DNA from: Lachnospiraceae bacterium UBA3801
GTDB taxonomy: Bacteria > Bacillota > Clostridia > Lachnospirales > Lachnospiraceae
Assembly: GCA_002368685.1 (NCBI GenBank)
Contig: DFEN01000162.1
Coordinates: 1 to 21,867, forward strand
DNA: 21,867 nucleotides
Reading direction: 5' to 3'
Both the position numbers and the translations under genes were made by a program. Below the pieces are notes generated by a model that had not been told where the DNA came from, searched no databases, and saw only the letters and a list, made by a program, of their open reading frames with translations. This document shows positions 7,414-16,363 of this stretch, in pieces. Within the stretch, counting starts at the first letter, position 1; every line of letters starts with the position of its first letter.

Positions 7414-10400
7414 ATGAATAAAATTCTTAGTAACAAGATGAAGAATATTAGAGGCAACAAAGGCTTCACTTTAGTGGAGCTTATTGTTGTGCTTGTTTTA
7501 TTATCTATTCTTCTTGGAACTACTCTTTATGCTGGTCTTGGCTGGCAGGACTGGGCTCAGTTTAAACATGAAGAGGCGTGTGCTGAAGAAATCTTTTATG
7601 CTGCCCAGAATCAGCTTACTGAGCTTGATTCTAGTAATGCTCTATATCGTAAGGTTGCTCGCCCTATGATGAATAGTGATACAGAGGGCGATTATATAGC
7701 AGGCTATGTTGTAAATAATATAGATCAGATTGTTTATGATAGAAACGCAAATGGTGATGTTAAATACAATTCCAAAACCATCTGGATTAATTCTAACAAG
7801 GACAAAGATCCGGGTAAATTAGTAAGACTTCGTGCGAATGCAAATGAATATGATACGTATGTTAATAATCCATCAGCGTGTGGCGAGGAAGCAAAGCTTC
7901 TCTTTGATATTATCTCACCTTATATCTCAGATAAGAGTGTTCTGAATGGTGCGATAATTCTTGAGTTTTCGCCTGATGCAGGTCAGGTTTTCTCCGTTTG
8001 TTATAGTGATAAGGCTTCGTCCCTTACCTATGGAGCTGAAGGTTCAGGAACAATAAGCGTAATGAATCGTATTCTTCAGATTCGTGAAGATAAGATGTTA
8101 GGATACTTTAGCGTTGATACATTATCTAAGAAGATAAGAGGTCGAGGTACTATTGATACTAACCTCAGACTAAAGATCGACAATGGAGAAGTGTATTCTC
8201 TTGTTGTTGAAGACGATGATGCTGAACTTGAAGCCGATGATTTATTGGAGTTCACTCTTTATGATGGAGAAAACTCTGGCATCGTCGACTTGATGAAGTT
8301 TTCGGTATCAAATAAAGATATTACGACTTATACATCATTCAAAGAAGGCTTGGAGGCAGCTCAATCGAATCCTGTAGATGTACAGGTGGTATATAATGAA
8401 AATTATAAAGGCAATTATGATAAGATTGAAAGCTTTAGTGTCCCTATCTTCCGAGTTGGAACTTTAGGAACTAAAAATCAGGTTTATGTAATTCTCGATG
8501 CGGCTGATGTACAGGCGCAGTCTCTTGCTTTTAGCCAGTCGGTGTATTTCAAGGGTAAAGATCCTTATTACAATGAAGAAACTGAAGAGGCATTTAAGAA
8601 TACATATAGCTTCTACCGTTTTGGCTTATCTAAGGATATAAACTATATATATGCTGATGTTACCGTTTTAAAGAATGGTGGTAATGCGACAAGTAATGTA
8701 GTTAATAGCTACAGTGATGACCCTACAGCTTATCATATACAACAATCAACCACCCCTAGAGGCGAATGTGTAGCATTTGCATCTCATGAATTAACTGATG
8801 GAAATAATGTATATGAAATTGAAAATATGCGTCATTTCTACAATATCAGATATGAATCAGATTATAAGATAGATGAATCAAAGAAGGATACATTTAAGCT
8901 GATTGCTGATATTAGTTGGACTGATTTTATTGGTGGAAATGAAGATGGTATTAATTATTTCCTGAATTCATATGTTAATGATAATACGATTAAAAATGGT
9001 ATTAACTATAATGGTAATATTGACTGTGTATCTGGAACAACTACAGCGGATTATCCATTCCCTGGATTCAGAAAGCTTGATAAGAATGATAAGTTTACGC
9101 AGGATGTAGCTAATGGTGGACAGGGTGAAAGCTTCACCATAAGTGATCTTAATATTACAATTGCTGGAAATATAGTTTACGGAGTATATGGTCAGGATAT
9201 TAAATCAAGTTGTAAATTAGGAGATTTCTCTAAGACACAAGGATATGAGGATAATTATTCTGATCAGGATTCTAAAGGCATGAAAGCTGCAAGAGCAGGA
9301 AAAATGCCGCTTGGTCTATTTGCTGAAAATCAGGGTGTTATTGAAAATATCACATTGAATCGTCATAAGGTTATTGGTGTGATGAATGCTACACAGGGTA
9401 GCACTTCAAGACTTCTTTATACTTGTATGGTTGGTGGTTTTGCAGGTAATAATTTGGGACATGTTTCAAACCTTACTCTTCTTGATCATACAACAAATGT
9501 CGCTACATCTGATAAGAAAGCTGGTGTGACTAAGGTTAATGGAAGAACTGATGTTGGTGGTATCATAGGACGTCAGTCATATATAGTTAAGGATGCCTTT
9601 GATAGTACTGATGTTACTCTTTCAGGGCTCAAGAACTATGGTACAGTATCAGGCCTCGAAAATATAGGAGGTATAGTCGGAAGAGCGTATACAAGATTTG
9701 TAACAGATAAAGATGATGTACCAGAGAGGTTTACTGAGATCTATAAGAATGCCAAGTATAATGGTTCTACTATTACTTCATATAGAGAAATTCTTAGAAG
9801 ATACTATGCATATCATGATGGTTATGAAATTACAGATACATATAAATCTATTACTGGTGCTGATGTATCGCGAAACAATATAATAACTATTGAAGATTGT
9901 CATAATAGAGGAAAGGTTTCGGGTGATTCTCTATTTTATCCTTATATTGATAATGCGACTCAACTAAGAACAAAAAATCTTGGTAATAATGCAGAAAATG
10001 CATTTGGTACTGAGACCATAAAGGCGTGTTCTTTTATCGGTGGTATCGCGGGAACTACTATGGACGGTATCATATATGACACAGATTACCTAAAAGTTGA
10101 AGGTGATAAGACTGTATACGAGGCTATTTGTGAACCATTCTTAAATGGTGGAACGGCTTTTGTTAAGATAAAGAATTGTGATAGTTATATAGGATATGAT
10201 ATTAACCCAAATAATATTACAAATGCATCTATATATCCATCTATTAAATATGATAACTATGTAGGTGGTTTGGTTGGTTATTCTAAGATGACTGCTATCG
10301 AAAATTGTAACACAAAGCAGGATAACTATATCAATAAGAGTGATGGAGTATATCAATCCTATGTTTTAGGTAATAGATTCGTCGGAGGTCTTATCGGTTG

Positions 10401-13400
10401 CGATGATTTGACTAGATTTGATGCTCAGAGTTCATCTCCAAATCCAGATGGTTATAATAACAGAGTATATGCAGCTACTAATTATAATAATGTAATTGGA
10501 AGAGTGTTTGTTGGTGGAGTATCAGGTGCTATGGGAATAGGTGCACGTGATATAAATGGTTCACCAAATGCATTATTCTATAGAAACCCAGCTACTAGTT
10601 ATATGCTATATGCTTCACGCGTGACTGGAGAGGTTGTTGATTCAGTTAATGATAATATAAATGATGCAAGTAGAAAGAAACCGGTAGGAGCGAGAAATCT
10701 ACTTAATACAGGAATGGTACTGTGTCTAAAAAATCTAGACACAAGTAACCCATTTAAGGAATATGGTGACGGAAATCTAGGAAATGGTATTAATTCGCAA
10801 AACAGAGCTGGTTATTGTGGAGGAATAGTTGGTCTTGCGTGTCATAGGTTTAGTGACGTTGATAATATACAATCAGAAGAAACTAAGTCCTATGCATTTA
10901 AAATGATTAATAACAATCAATCTCTTGATTTGAATACCATAAATGAACAAGAAATGGCTGATACAATAGTTGATAAATTGGATAATAGTCCATTTGGTGG
11001 TATTCATGTTGGTGGAATAGCAGGATATATAATTAAGAGTAACAAAGTGAATTATTCATACAATACAGCTTCTTATGTAGATGCTGCTATAATCGGCCAA
11101 AACTTTGTTGGTGGTATCTTTGGAGATACTAATTATGATAATTGGCCAAAGGCATTTGACTGTTATCCTGCAAAAAAATCTCAGTCCTCAAGTGGTATGA
11201 TAGTTATAGGTGATGATTGTGTAGGTGGTCTGTTTGGAGGATTACCTCATGATATGATTCTTACTGATGAAAGTAATATAACTGCTCCTTATACAGTAAT
11301 TGGAAGATATGCTGTTGGAGGATATACGGGTATACATCTATTTAATGGTGGTAATACACATGGTAGGATTGATGCATCGCTTGCAATTGATGGCAGCTCC
11401 AAAGTAAAAGTATATGGAAAGTGTTTCGTTGGTGGTATTCTCGGTTATTCATCATCTGAACAAATCGGTATTCCTCCTACATCTAAGACGATATCATTTG
11501 ATAAAGTGAGTGTAATCGGAGACTATTTTGTTGGTGGTCTCGCTGGAGGATTGGCTGATAATAGCGATAAATATAATATACTTGACTTCGTGCCAAGTGT
11601 AAATGTAGGTGATAATGTCAGTGTTCAGGCGAATGCATTTGGTGGTGGAGTTGCAGGTCTTTACTATGTTATACCTCGTGTTGACAAGACTTCTTATAGT
11701 GAATTTATTAATAACGGTAGTACGATTTATAGAATAGCTAATGAGAAATGTGTTTACTCAGGAGACGATAAGATTATTCAGACGTTTGATAATATCGTAA
11801 ATGCTGATAATCGTGGTGATGCTATTTTTAATAAAGATAATAGTAGAGTGGTTAGTACAGACTTTGGTGGTTATACAAACAAGGTTGATGTTACGTCTAG
11901 AATATTTGCTGGTGGACTCTTCGGATATGTTCCGAACTGCATAGGTGATCAGAAGATTAACATTAAGGGATTTGTTAATGGAGGTAAGATTGTAGCTTCT
12001 AGTTATCTTAAGGGAAGTGGAAGTGGAGCTGGAGCTGTAGCTGTAGCTGAGGCTTCTGATAAAAGTGCAAATTATTCTTACCTCGGTGGTGTTATTGGAC
12101 GTGTACCTAGAGGTATGATGTTGATTAATTGCACTAACACAAAAAACGGTAAAGAATATACATCACAGGGAACATATATTGGTGGACTCACAGAAGTAAA
12201 TGCTGGAGTTATCTCAGGAGATATATCTAAGGATAGTTCAGGAGTGATTACCATTAATAGTTATCTTATTAACAATACTAGCTATACATATGATAAGAAT
12301 GTTGGCGCAATAGCAGGTGTAAATGGAACTCTTGCTACTGGTTGTGATGGAGTAATACAGTTCTGCCATAACATAGGTGATATTGAGTCGACATCTGGTG
12401 AAGCTTCAGGTATAGTGGCGGCGCAAACTCGTGCGTCTGTTGTGACTAATTGTATAAACATAGGCGCAGTTACTGGCGCATCAAAGGCAGCTGGTATAGT
12501 TGCATCTCCTAGTGGTACGGATATAGTTGAGCTATGTAGAAATTATGGTCCATTAGAAGGAACAACTAAGAATGGTATAGCTGGTGGAACTGTTGGAACA
12601 CTGAGCAAAAATCTTGAGGCAAGTGGGCTAAGCGAAGCGGATGGAGGCAACCCAGTTGCGAATATGGAAAAAACAAGTCAAACACGTAATTTCTATATAT
12701 TTGGTGATGACAGCTATACTCCATCTCAAGATGAATCCTATAAGTTTTATAATATTGACTTTATAGGTATGGGGTATAATAACACTGTAGGTGTTAATTA
12801 TAATACCTATTATGATATGTATGATTGGTATATAAAACAAACAGTTGAATCGGCCTGTACGGAGGGACATTCAAATAACCCTAATTATACCAATTATAGT
12901 TTTGTTCGATTAAAGGTATATTATCCTTTGTTTAGTGGGAATATTAATACGGCGCTTAATAAAACAAATGATTTATCACGTTATGTTTATATAGCATATA
13001 GAGTAATAAAAGGAAATGCGTCTCAAACTAGTCTTGAGGACTTTATGTCATTTTATGAAACTGTTATTACAACTGGCAAGTTACCGGGTGTTGATGATTC
13101 AAATATGAAATATACCAATACACCGTTTATTTCATTGGATCCGCCGGAAGAATACACTCCAAAACCAAATCCGGGTGGGAAGTGGTATACTATTGATTTT
13201 TCTTATTTCATGGATAAACCAGATAATGTTGGGAATGATAATAAGTATTATAAAGAGTACGAAGGTGATACTGGCCCAGGCAATGCCGTTAATAGTATTT
13301 TAGGAGATAAATATTGGTATGGTGGAGATACATATGTTGAACAATATGCTGCCTTCTATACAATTTATGAACATTTTGCAGAGGTTAATAACTCTACTGT

Positions 13401-13881
13401 TTATAATATAAATTATAAAGATACTCAGGATTATCTTTCAAAGGTATATGCTGTTTATAGATTCTTGTATGGTGATTATAATCATTCGGAAGATTTTGAT
13501 GATTTCTATAATTTTGTTGTTCAAGTTCTTGAACAAAATAATCTTCCTGATACTCAGGCTGGAGGAGATTCTAGTGGCGATTATTCTGGATCAGGTGGCG
13601 GTGCTTATAGTTTAGAAAACTCATGGCCAAAGCAACTTAGAGTAAGTACTACGGGACAAACATTTAAAATTGTTTATTATAATGGTGGATTTCACGATAC
13701 CAATATTGTTGGTTTAACCAAGAATCCAAATGAAGAAAACGAAAAGAATTCACCTGTTAAGAGAATAACAACATTTTTAGGTGGAAGTGACAAGCCGGCT
13801 ACAAATAGTTTGGATAGCTTATTTGTCGATATGGTAAATAATGAACAGGAATATCCTAATAGTGCTTTTGTTCCTAATTAA
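7414..13881 (+). CDS. giant type IV pilin-like protein with GLUG-type beta-solenoid repeats
   Basis: A 2155-residue protein with a clear prepilin signal. The 17-residue leader ends NKG17, followed by F18 and Glu22 at mature position 5 (FTLVELIVVLVLLSILLG). Residues about 18-70 form the pilin helix. A mixed region follows to about 460. A segment at 470-515 (YEIENMRHFYNIRYES and KLIADISWTDF) resembles the entry of GLUG/beta-helix domains. I then count 18 GG-x-x-G motifs between about residues 673 and 1730 (for example VGGIIGRQ, IGGIVGRA, VGGLVGYS, VGGILGYS). The last 400 residues hold two copies of a helical module (about 1855-1900 and 2010-2050), a Gly/Ser linker and a globular end. No sorting signal or lipobox is seen. 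AGGGG upstream of the ATG and a 35-base gap from the preceding gene suggest one transcript. Probable role (inference): a second, larger pilus-displayed adhesin. It is unusually large for any pilin. Confidence 0.9.
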   Translation: MNKILSNKMKNIRGNKGFTLVELIVVLVLLSILLGTTLYAGLGWQDWAQFKHEEACAEEIFYAAQNQLTELDSSNALYRKVARPMMNSDTEGDYIAGYVVNNIDQIVYDRNANGDVKYNSKTIWINSNKDKDPGKLVRLRANANEYDTYVNNPSACGEEAKLLFDIISPYISDKSVLNGAIILEFSPDAGQVFSVCYSDKASSLTYGAEGSGTISVMNRILQIREDKMLGYFSVDTLSKKIRGRGTIDTNLRLKIDNGEVYSLVVEDDDAELEADDLLEFTLYDGENSGIVDLMKFSVSNKDITTYTSFKEGLEAAQSNPVDVQVVYNENYKGNYDKIESFSVPIFRVGTLGTKNQVYVILDAADVQAQSLAFSQSVYFKGKDPYYNEETEEAFKNTYSFYRFGLSKDINYIYADVTVLKNGGNATSNVVNSYSDDPTAYHIQQSTTPRGECVAFASHELTDGNNVYEIENMRHFYNIRYESDYKIDESKKDTFKLIADISWTDFIGGNEDGINYFLNSYVNDNTIKNGINYNGNIDCVSGTTTADYPFPGFRKLDKNDKFTQDVANGGQGESFTISDLNITIAGNIVYGVYGQDIKSSCKLGDFSKTQGYEDNYSDQDSKGMKAARAGKMPLGLFAENQGVIENITLNRHKVIGVMNATQGSTSRLLYTCMVGGFAGNNLGHVSNLTLLDHTTNVATSDKKAGVTKVNGRTDVGGIIGRQSYIVKDAFDSTDVTLSGLKNYGTVSGLENIGGIVGRAYTRFVTDKDDVPERFTEIYKNAKYNGSTITSYREILRRYYAYHDGYEITDTYKSITGADVSRNNIITIEDCHNRGKVSGDSLFYPYIDNATQLRTKNLGNNAENAFGTETIKACSFIGGIAGTTMDGIIYDTDYLKVEGDKTVYEAICEPFLNGGTAFVKIKNCDSYIGYDINPNNITNASIYPSIKYDNYVGGLVGYSKMTAIENCNTKQDNYINKSDGVYQSYVLGNRFVGGLIGCDDLTRFDAQSSSPNPDGYNNRVYAATNYNNVIGRVFVGGVSGAMGIGARDINGSPNALFYRNPATSYMLYASRVTGEVVDSVNDNINDASRKKPVGARNLLNTGMVLCLKNLDTSNPFKEYGDGNLGNGINSQNRAGYCGGIVGLACHRFSDVDNIQSEETKSYAFKMINNNQSLDLNTINEQEMADTIVDKLDNSPFGGIHVGGIAGYIIKSNKVNYSYNTASYVDAAIIGQNFVGGIFGDTNYDNWPKAFDCYPAKKSQSSSGMIVIGDDCVGGLFGGLPHDMILTDESNITAPYTVIGRYAVGGYTGIHLFNGGNTHGRIDASLAIDGSSKVKVYGKCFVGGILGYSSSEQIGIPPTSKTISFDKVSVIGDYFVGGLAGGLADNSDKYNILDFVPSVNVGDNVSVQANAFGGGVAGLYYVIPRVDKTSYSEFINNGSTIYRIANEKCVYSGDDKIIQTFDNIVNADNRGDAIFNKDNSRVVSTDFGGYTNKVDVTSRIFAGGLFGYVPNCIGDQKINIKGFVNGGKIVASSYLKGSGSGAGAVAVAEASDKSANYSYLGGVIGRVPRGMMLINCTNTKNGKEYTSQGTYIGGLTEVNAGVISGDISKDSSGVITINSYLINNTSYTYDKNVGAIAGVNGTLATGCDGVIQFCHNIGDIESTSGEASGIVAAQTRASVVTNCINIGAVTGASKAAGIVASPSGTDIVELCRNYGPLEGTTKNGIAGGTVGTLSKNLEASGLSEADGGNPVANMEKTSQTRNFYIFGDDSYTPSQDESYKFYNIDFIGMGYNNTVGVNYNTYYDMYDWYIKQTVESACTEGHSNNPNYTNYSFVRLKVYYPLFSGNINTALNKTNDLSRYVYIAYRVIKGNASQTSLEDFMSFYETVITTGKLPGVDDSNMKYTNTPFISLDPPEEYTPKPNPGGKWYTIDFSYFMDKPDNVGNDNKYYKEYEGDTGPGNAVNSILGDKYWYGGDTYVEQYAAFYTIYEHFAEVNNSTVYNINYKDTQDYLSKVYAVYRFLYGDYNHSEDFDDFYNFVVQVLEQNNLPDTQAGGDSSGDYSGSGGGAYSLENSWPKQLRVSTTGQTFKIVYYNGGFHDTNIVGLTKNPNEENEKNSPVKRITTFLGGSDKPATNSLDSLFVDMVNNEQEYPNSAFVPN
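9427..12600 (+). repeat. array of GLUG-type GG-x-x-G protein repeats
   Basis: This segment of the second giant pilin carries 18 occurrences of a [VIA]-GG-[ILFV]-x-G motif, spaced irregularly by about 25-100 residues and often followed by N-C or H-N dipeptides (ENCNTK, EDCHNRGKVSG, NCINIGAVTG). This is the pattern of GLUG-motif beta-solenoid proteins of bacterial surfaces. The repeats are divergent at DNA level, suggesting an old expansion. Confidence 0.75.
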
Positions 13882-13889
13882 TAAGAAAT

Positions 13890-14660
13890 GTGAATGAGTT
13901 TATGAAAAGAAGAGTGAACCACAACAGAATATCAGACCGTAGTGGTGCAGCGATGATAGTAGCGATATTTATCATTGGTATTATTCTTGTGTTTACTTTT
14001 GCACTTCTACTAGTGTCATATACCCTTTATGCTTCACAAAATAAAAATGCGGCAAGCCTCAGATGTTCTGAGGCTGCCAATACTTTAAGTATTGCATTAG
14101 AGGATGAGTTAGAAGATCCGGATGCATATAAGACAAGTGCTTTTTATAAGTATCTTAGATGTAATGTATTTCAGGATAAAAATACTTGGCCATATTACGA
14201 AGCGGGCAAGCCTGGACATGGAGAGAAAGAAGCTTTCAGATATATGGATTTGAGAGCTAATGTTAAGTATGATCAGGTTGAAGGATTTCCTGGATCTGTT
14301 AAGCTCTGTATGTATTGGACAGTAGATGATAAAGATGTAAGAAATCTTCTTGCGACTAAAGATTTTATATCATTATCTGTCTCTCAAAGATCAACTGCTA
14401 GGTTACATGTGCTGATAATTACAGAGACTGCAAGTCAGTCATATACAGTTGAAAATATATATAAAGTAAATATCAGTTCTGTTCCTGCAACAGATGAAAA
14501 GAGTAAGGCAGTGAGTACTATGGCAAGCACAACTTATTCAGATACGGATGGACATCCATATAATCCACAGGAACTTACGTGTGGAGAAGATAACGGTAGT
14601 GTAATTAATGATATTAAAACAACTGAGTATTGGTCATTTGAGTTAGAATCTAGAGAGTAA
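13890..14660 (+). CDS. GspK/PilX-like minor pilin lacking Glu5
   Basis: A 256-residue pilin-like protein with a basic N-terminus, then DRSGAAMIVAIFIIGIILVF (hydrophobic helix about 20-47) and an Ala-rich helix with SEAAN (60-64). The pattern (S/R)G-A-A-x-I-V-A resembles the PilX N-terminal domain and GspK. If Gly19 is the cleavage site, mature position 5 is Val rather than Glu, as in GspK-type pseudopilins, which sit at the fibre tip. The rest is an unassigned soluble domain. It starts at GTG only 8 bases after the previous stop. An in-frame ATG at 13902 is an alternative start. Neither has a good Shine-Dalgarno site, so translation is probably coupled to the upstream gene. Placement next to two Glu5-containing minor pilins supports a GspI/J/K-like tip complex (inference). 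Confidence 0.75.
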   Translation: MNEFMKRRVNHNRISDRSGAAMIVAIFIIGIILVFTFALLLVSYTLYASQNKNAASLRCSEAANTLSIALEDELEDPDAYKTSAFYKYLRCNVFQDKNTWPYYEAGKPGHGEKEAFRYMDLRANVKYDQVEGFPGSVKLCMYWTVDDKDVRNLLATKDFISLSVSQRSTARLHVLIITETASQSYTVENIYKVNISSVPATDEKSKAVSTMASTTYSDTDGHPYNPQELTCGEDNGSVINDIKTTEYWSFELESRE

Positions 14661-14670
14661 AGGATATTGT

Positions 14671-15180
14671 ATGAAAAGACGTAAGTTTAAAATTAAATAT
14701 CCAGATAATAAGGGTAATACAATGTTTGAGACGATTATTGCATTTTTTATTCTTACTATCATCTTAGCTTTGATATATCAAATGATATCTTTTTGTGCTC
14801 AGCTCAGGATGAAGGCGGCAGATACAGGATTTGTTATATCTGAATTTAATCGTGATATGTATAAAACTGGAATAAAGACGGATGGAACTTTTACGGCAGC
14901 TCAAACATTTGGAAGTGTTGATGCAACTCCACGTGCATCTGAGGCTGGTAACAAAGGACCGCTTTTCTATCTTGTTTTATCAGATGAAACGGATGATAGT
15001 AACCTTAAAACAGATCATGTAGCAGACTTTACATTAGACACTACAGCAAATAATATGGAGAGTCCTTATAGAATTAGACTAACTAATCTTCATGCAAATA
15101 GCCTTGTTTCAAATGATTCGAGGATAGAGGAAGAGAAACTGGTTAAACCTAAAGCTTTACAGTTTTATTATCTAAAATAA
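14671..15180 (+). CDS. type IV pilin-like minor subunit, Asn at position +1
   Basis: A 169-residue protein with a 15-residue lysine-rich leader ending NKG15. The mature start is N16-T-M-F-E20 followed by TIIAFFILTIILALIY, so Glu5 is conserved but the first mature residue is Asn instead of the usual Phe/Met. The TM helix spans about 19-42; a small C-terminal domain of about 110 residues follows. The AAAGGA site at 14658-14663 overlaps the upstream stop codon, implying tight co-translation. It is probably a minor pseudopilin of the I/J class. Its size would also suit a major pilin, but I favour minor because of its position among minor pilins and its unusual +1 residue. Confidence 0.7.
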   Translation: MKRRKFKIKYPDNKGNTMFETIIAFFILTIILALIYQMISFCAQLRMKAADTGFVISEFNRDMYKTGIKTDGTFTAAQTFGSVDATPRASEAGNKGPLFYLVLSDETDDSNLKTDHVADFTLDTTANNMESPYRIRLTNLHANSLVSNDSRIEEEKLVKPKALQFYYLK

Positions 15181-15193
15181 TGATTGGTGATAT

Positions 15194-15895
15194 ATGAAGA
15201 AAAAAACAGGAAACAACCAAATAGCGTTATTCAATAATCAGGGTACAACTCTTGTTGAGATGCTGGTTTGTTTCGTTTTGCTTGCAATCTTTTTGGTTGC
15301 TGCATTTTCTATAATTACACATATATCCTCTTTATATTTTCAGGTAAAGGGAGAAACCTATGGTAAACAAGTTTCTGACATATTGATGGAAAAGATTCAG
15401 TCAGAAATAGAAGGTGCTAAGTTCGACGGTGATGTTGTTCTTATCGGAAATGGAACAGCCGAGGGAACAGAATCAAATGTAACTGGCTCGAATATAACCT
15501 TGTATGATAAGACAAATACAAGGGTTATGCTGTATACGGATGCATTTAGTGTTACAGATTCTGATAAGGTGTTAAAGATAAAATATTATGGCTTTACAGA
15601 TAGCGAGGATCCTGACAAATCTAGACTGAATGATATGTGGGCATTTGATAAAAAAATGTACAATGGTTATAAAGTGAAAGAAATGCGATTTATCAAGGCT
15701 AGTGCGATTAATAATGGTGAGAATCAGGCGTATGCTAATAGCTTTGGAATCACAGATACAGATGGGTATGGTGATGACACAATCGTTGTATTTCTTACTT
15801 TGGATAGTAGTCGCTATGGCGAATACAAATCCTACAGATTCGTAAGGATGTACAACTATCAGGCACCGGCGCCGGCAACGCCAGAGAATCCATAA
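15194..15895 (+). CDS. type IV pilin-like minor subunit (PilW/GspJ-like)
   Basis: A 233-residue protein with a 17-residue leader ending NQG17 and mature start T18-T-L-V-E22-M-L-V-C-F, so Glu5 is present and +1 is Thr. The hydrophobic helix runs to about residue 44. After it, a coiled amphipathic stretch (GKQVSDILMEKIQSEIEGAK) continues the alpha-1 helix, followed by a beta-rich domain of about 150 residues. Length and the MEKIQSEIEGA stretch fit GspJ/PilW-type minor pilins. It lies 13 bases after the preceding gene. The C-terminus is Pro/Ala-rich (APAPATPENP). Confidence 0.7.
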   Translation: MKKKTGNNQIALFNNQGTTLVEMLVCFVLLAIFLVAAFSIITHISSLYFQVKGETYGKQVSDILMEKIQSEIEGAKFDGDVVLIGNGTAEGTESNVTGSNITLYDKTNTRVMLYTDAFSVTDSDKVLKIKYYGFTDSEDPDKSRLNDMWAFDKKMYNGYKVKEMRFIKASAINNGENQAYANSFGITDTDGYGDDTIVVFLTLDSSRYGEYKSYRFVRMYNYQAPAPATPENP

Positions 15896-15919
15896 AATAG
15901 GGGAAAAGTGGGGAACTAT

Positions 15920-16363
15920 ATGGGACAGGTAGAGACAAGGTTAAATGTAGGAAAATATCTTAAGATTATTCTGATAGTTATTGGAATACTTCTTCTATGT
16001 GTGGCTTTATTTGCATTTGTTAAAATCAAGAGGGATGCAAGGGCCGCTCTTCGTGATGCCAAGAATGTCCAGATGGCACTTCGTTCTGCTGATATCGAGA
16101 TGTATGGCAAGGGCAAAACCATATATGATCCAACTAAGAAAAATGGAATAGCTGATGGTGTAAAAGAAATGGCTGAAACTATCTATACGACTGAAGGAAG
16201 CTACACCATTACTGCTTATAATACAACTAAGCACGACTTAACAGGCATGACCTTCCGTCGTGGAAAATATGTAGTCTACTACACAAAGCAAGGTGATTTG
16301 GTTCATTGGGATGTAGATTACATACTAAATGTTTATTCGTTATCGGAGACAGACGATGAGTAG
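15920..16363 (+). CDS. single-pass membrane protein with pilin-like shape, no cleavage motif
   Basis: A 147-residue protein that I do not recognise. A short N-terminus (MGQVETRLNVGKYLK) leads into one TM helix (about 14-35), then a basic amphipathic helix (KIKRDARAALRDAKNVQMAL) and a small soluble domain (about 65-147, with FRRGKYVVYYTKQGDLVHW). The layout of TM, amphipathic helix and small head is that of a pilin, but there is no G-[FMT]-x4-E prepilin signal. I chose the ATG with GGGG 6 bases upstream. A GTG at 15908, preceded too closely by AGGGG, would add four residues. Its last 8 bases overlap the next gene (ATGAGTAG). Probably an accessory component of the same assembly, by position only. 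Confidence 0.65.
   Translation: MGQVETRLNVGKYLKIILIVIGILLLCVALFAFVKIKRDARAALRDAKNVQMALRSADIEMYGKGKTIYDPTKKNGIADGVKEMAETIYTTEGSYTITAYNTTKHDLTGMTFRRGKYVVYYTKQGDLVHWDVDYILNVYSLSETDDE

Noticed and set aside
14671..15180. The 169-residue pilin as the major pilin PilA
   Set aside because: Its size fits, but the first mature residue is Asn, it lies among K/I/J-like minor pilins and it is translated from a tightly coupled site. Minor subunit is the safer reading, though major cannot be excluded.
16329..16355. Upstream in-frame ATG as the start of the truncated prepilin peptidase
   Set aside because: It lies deep inside the previous gene and has no Shine-Dalgarno site. The ATG at 16356 has GGAG upstream, and the ATGAGTAG overlap is typical of coupled genes.
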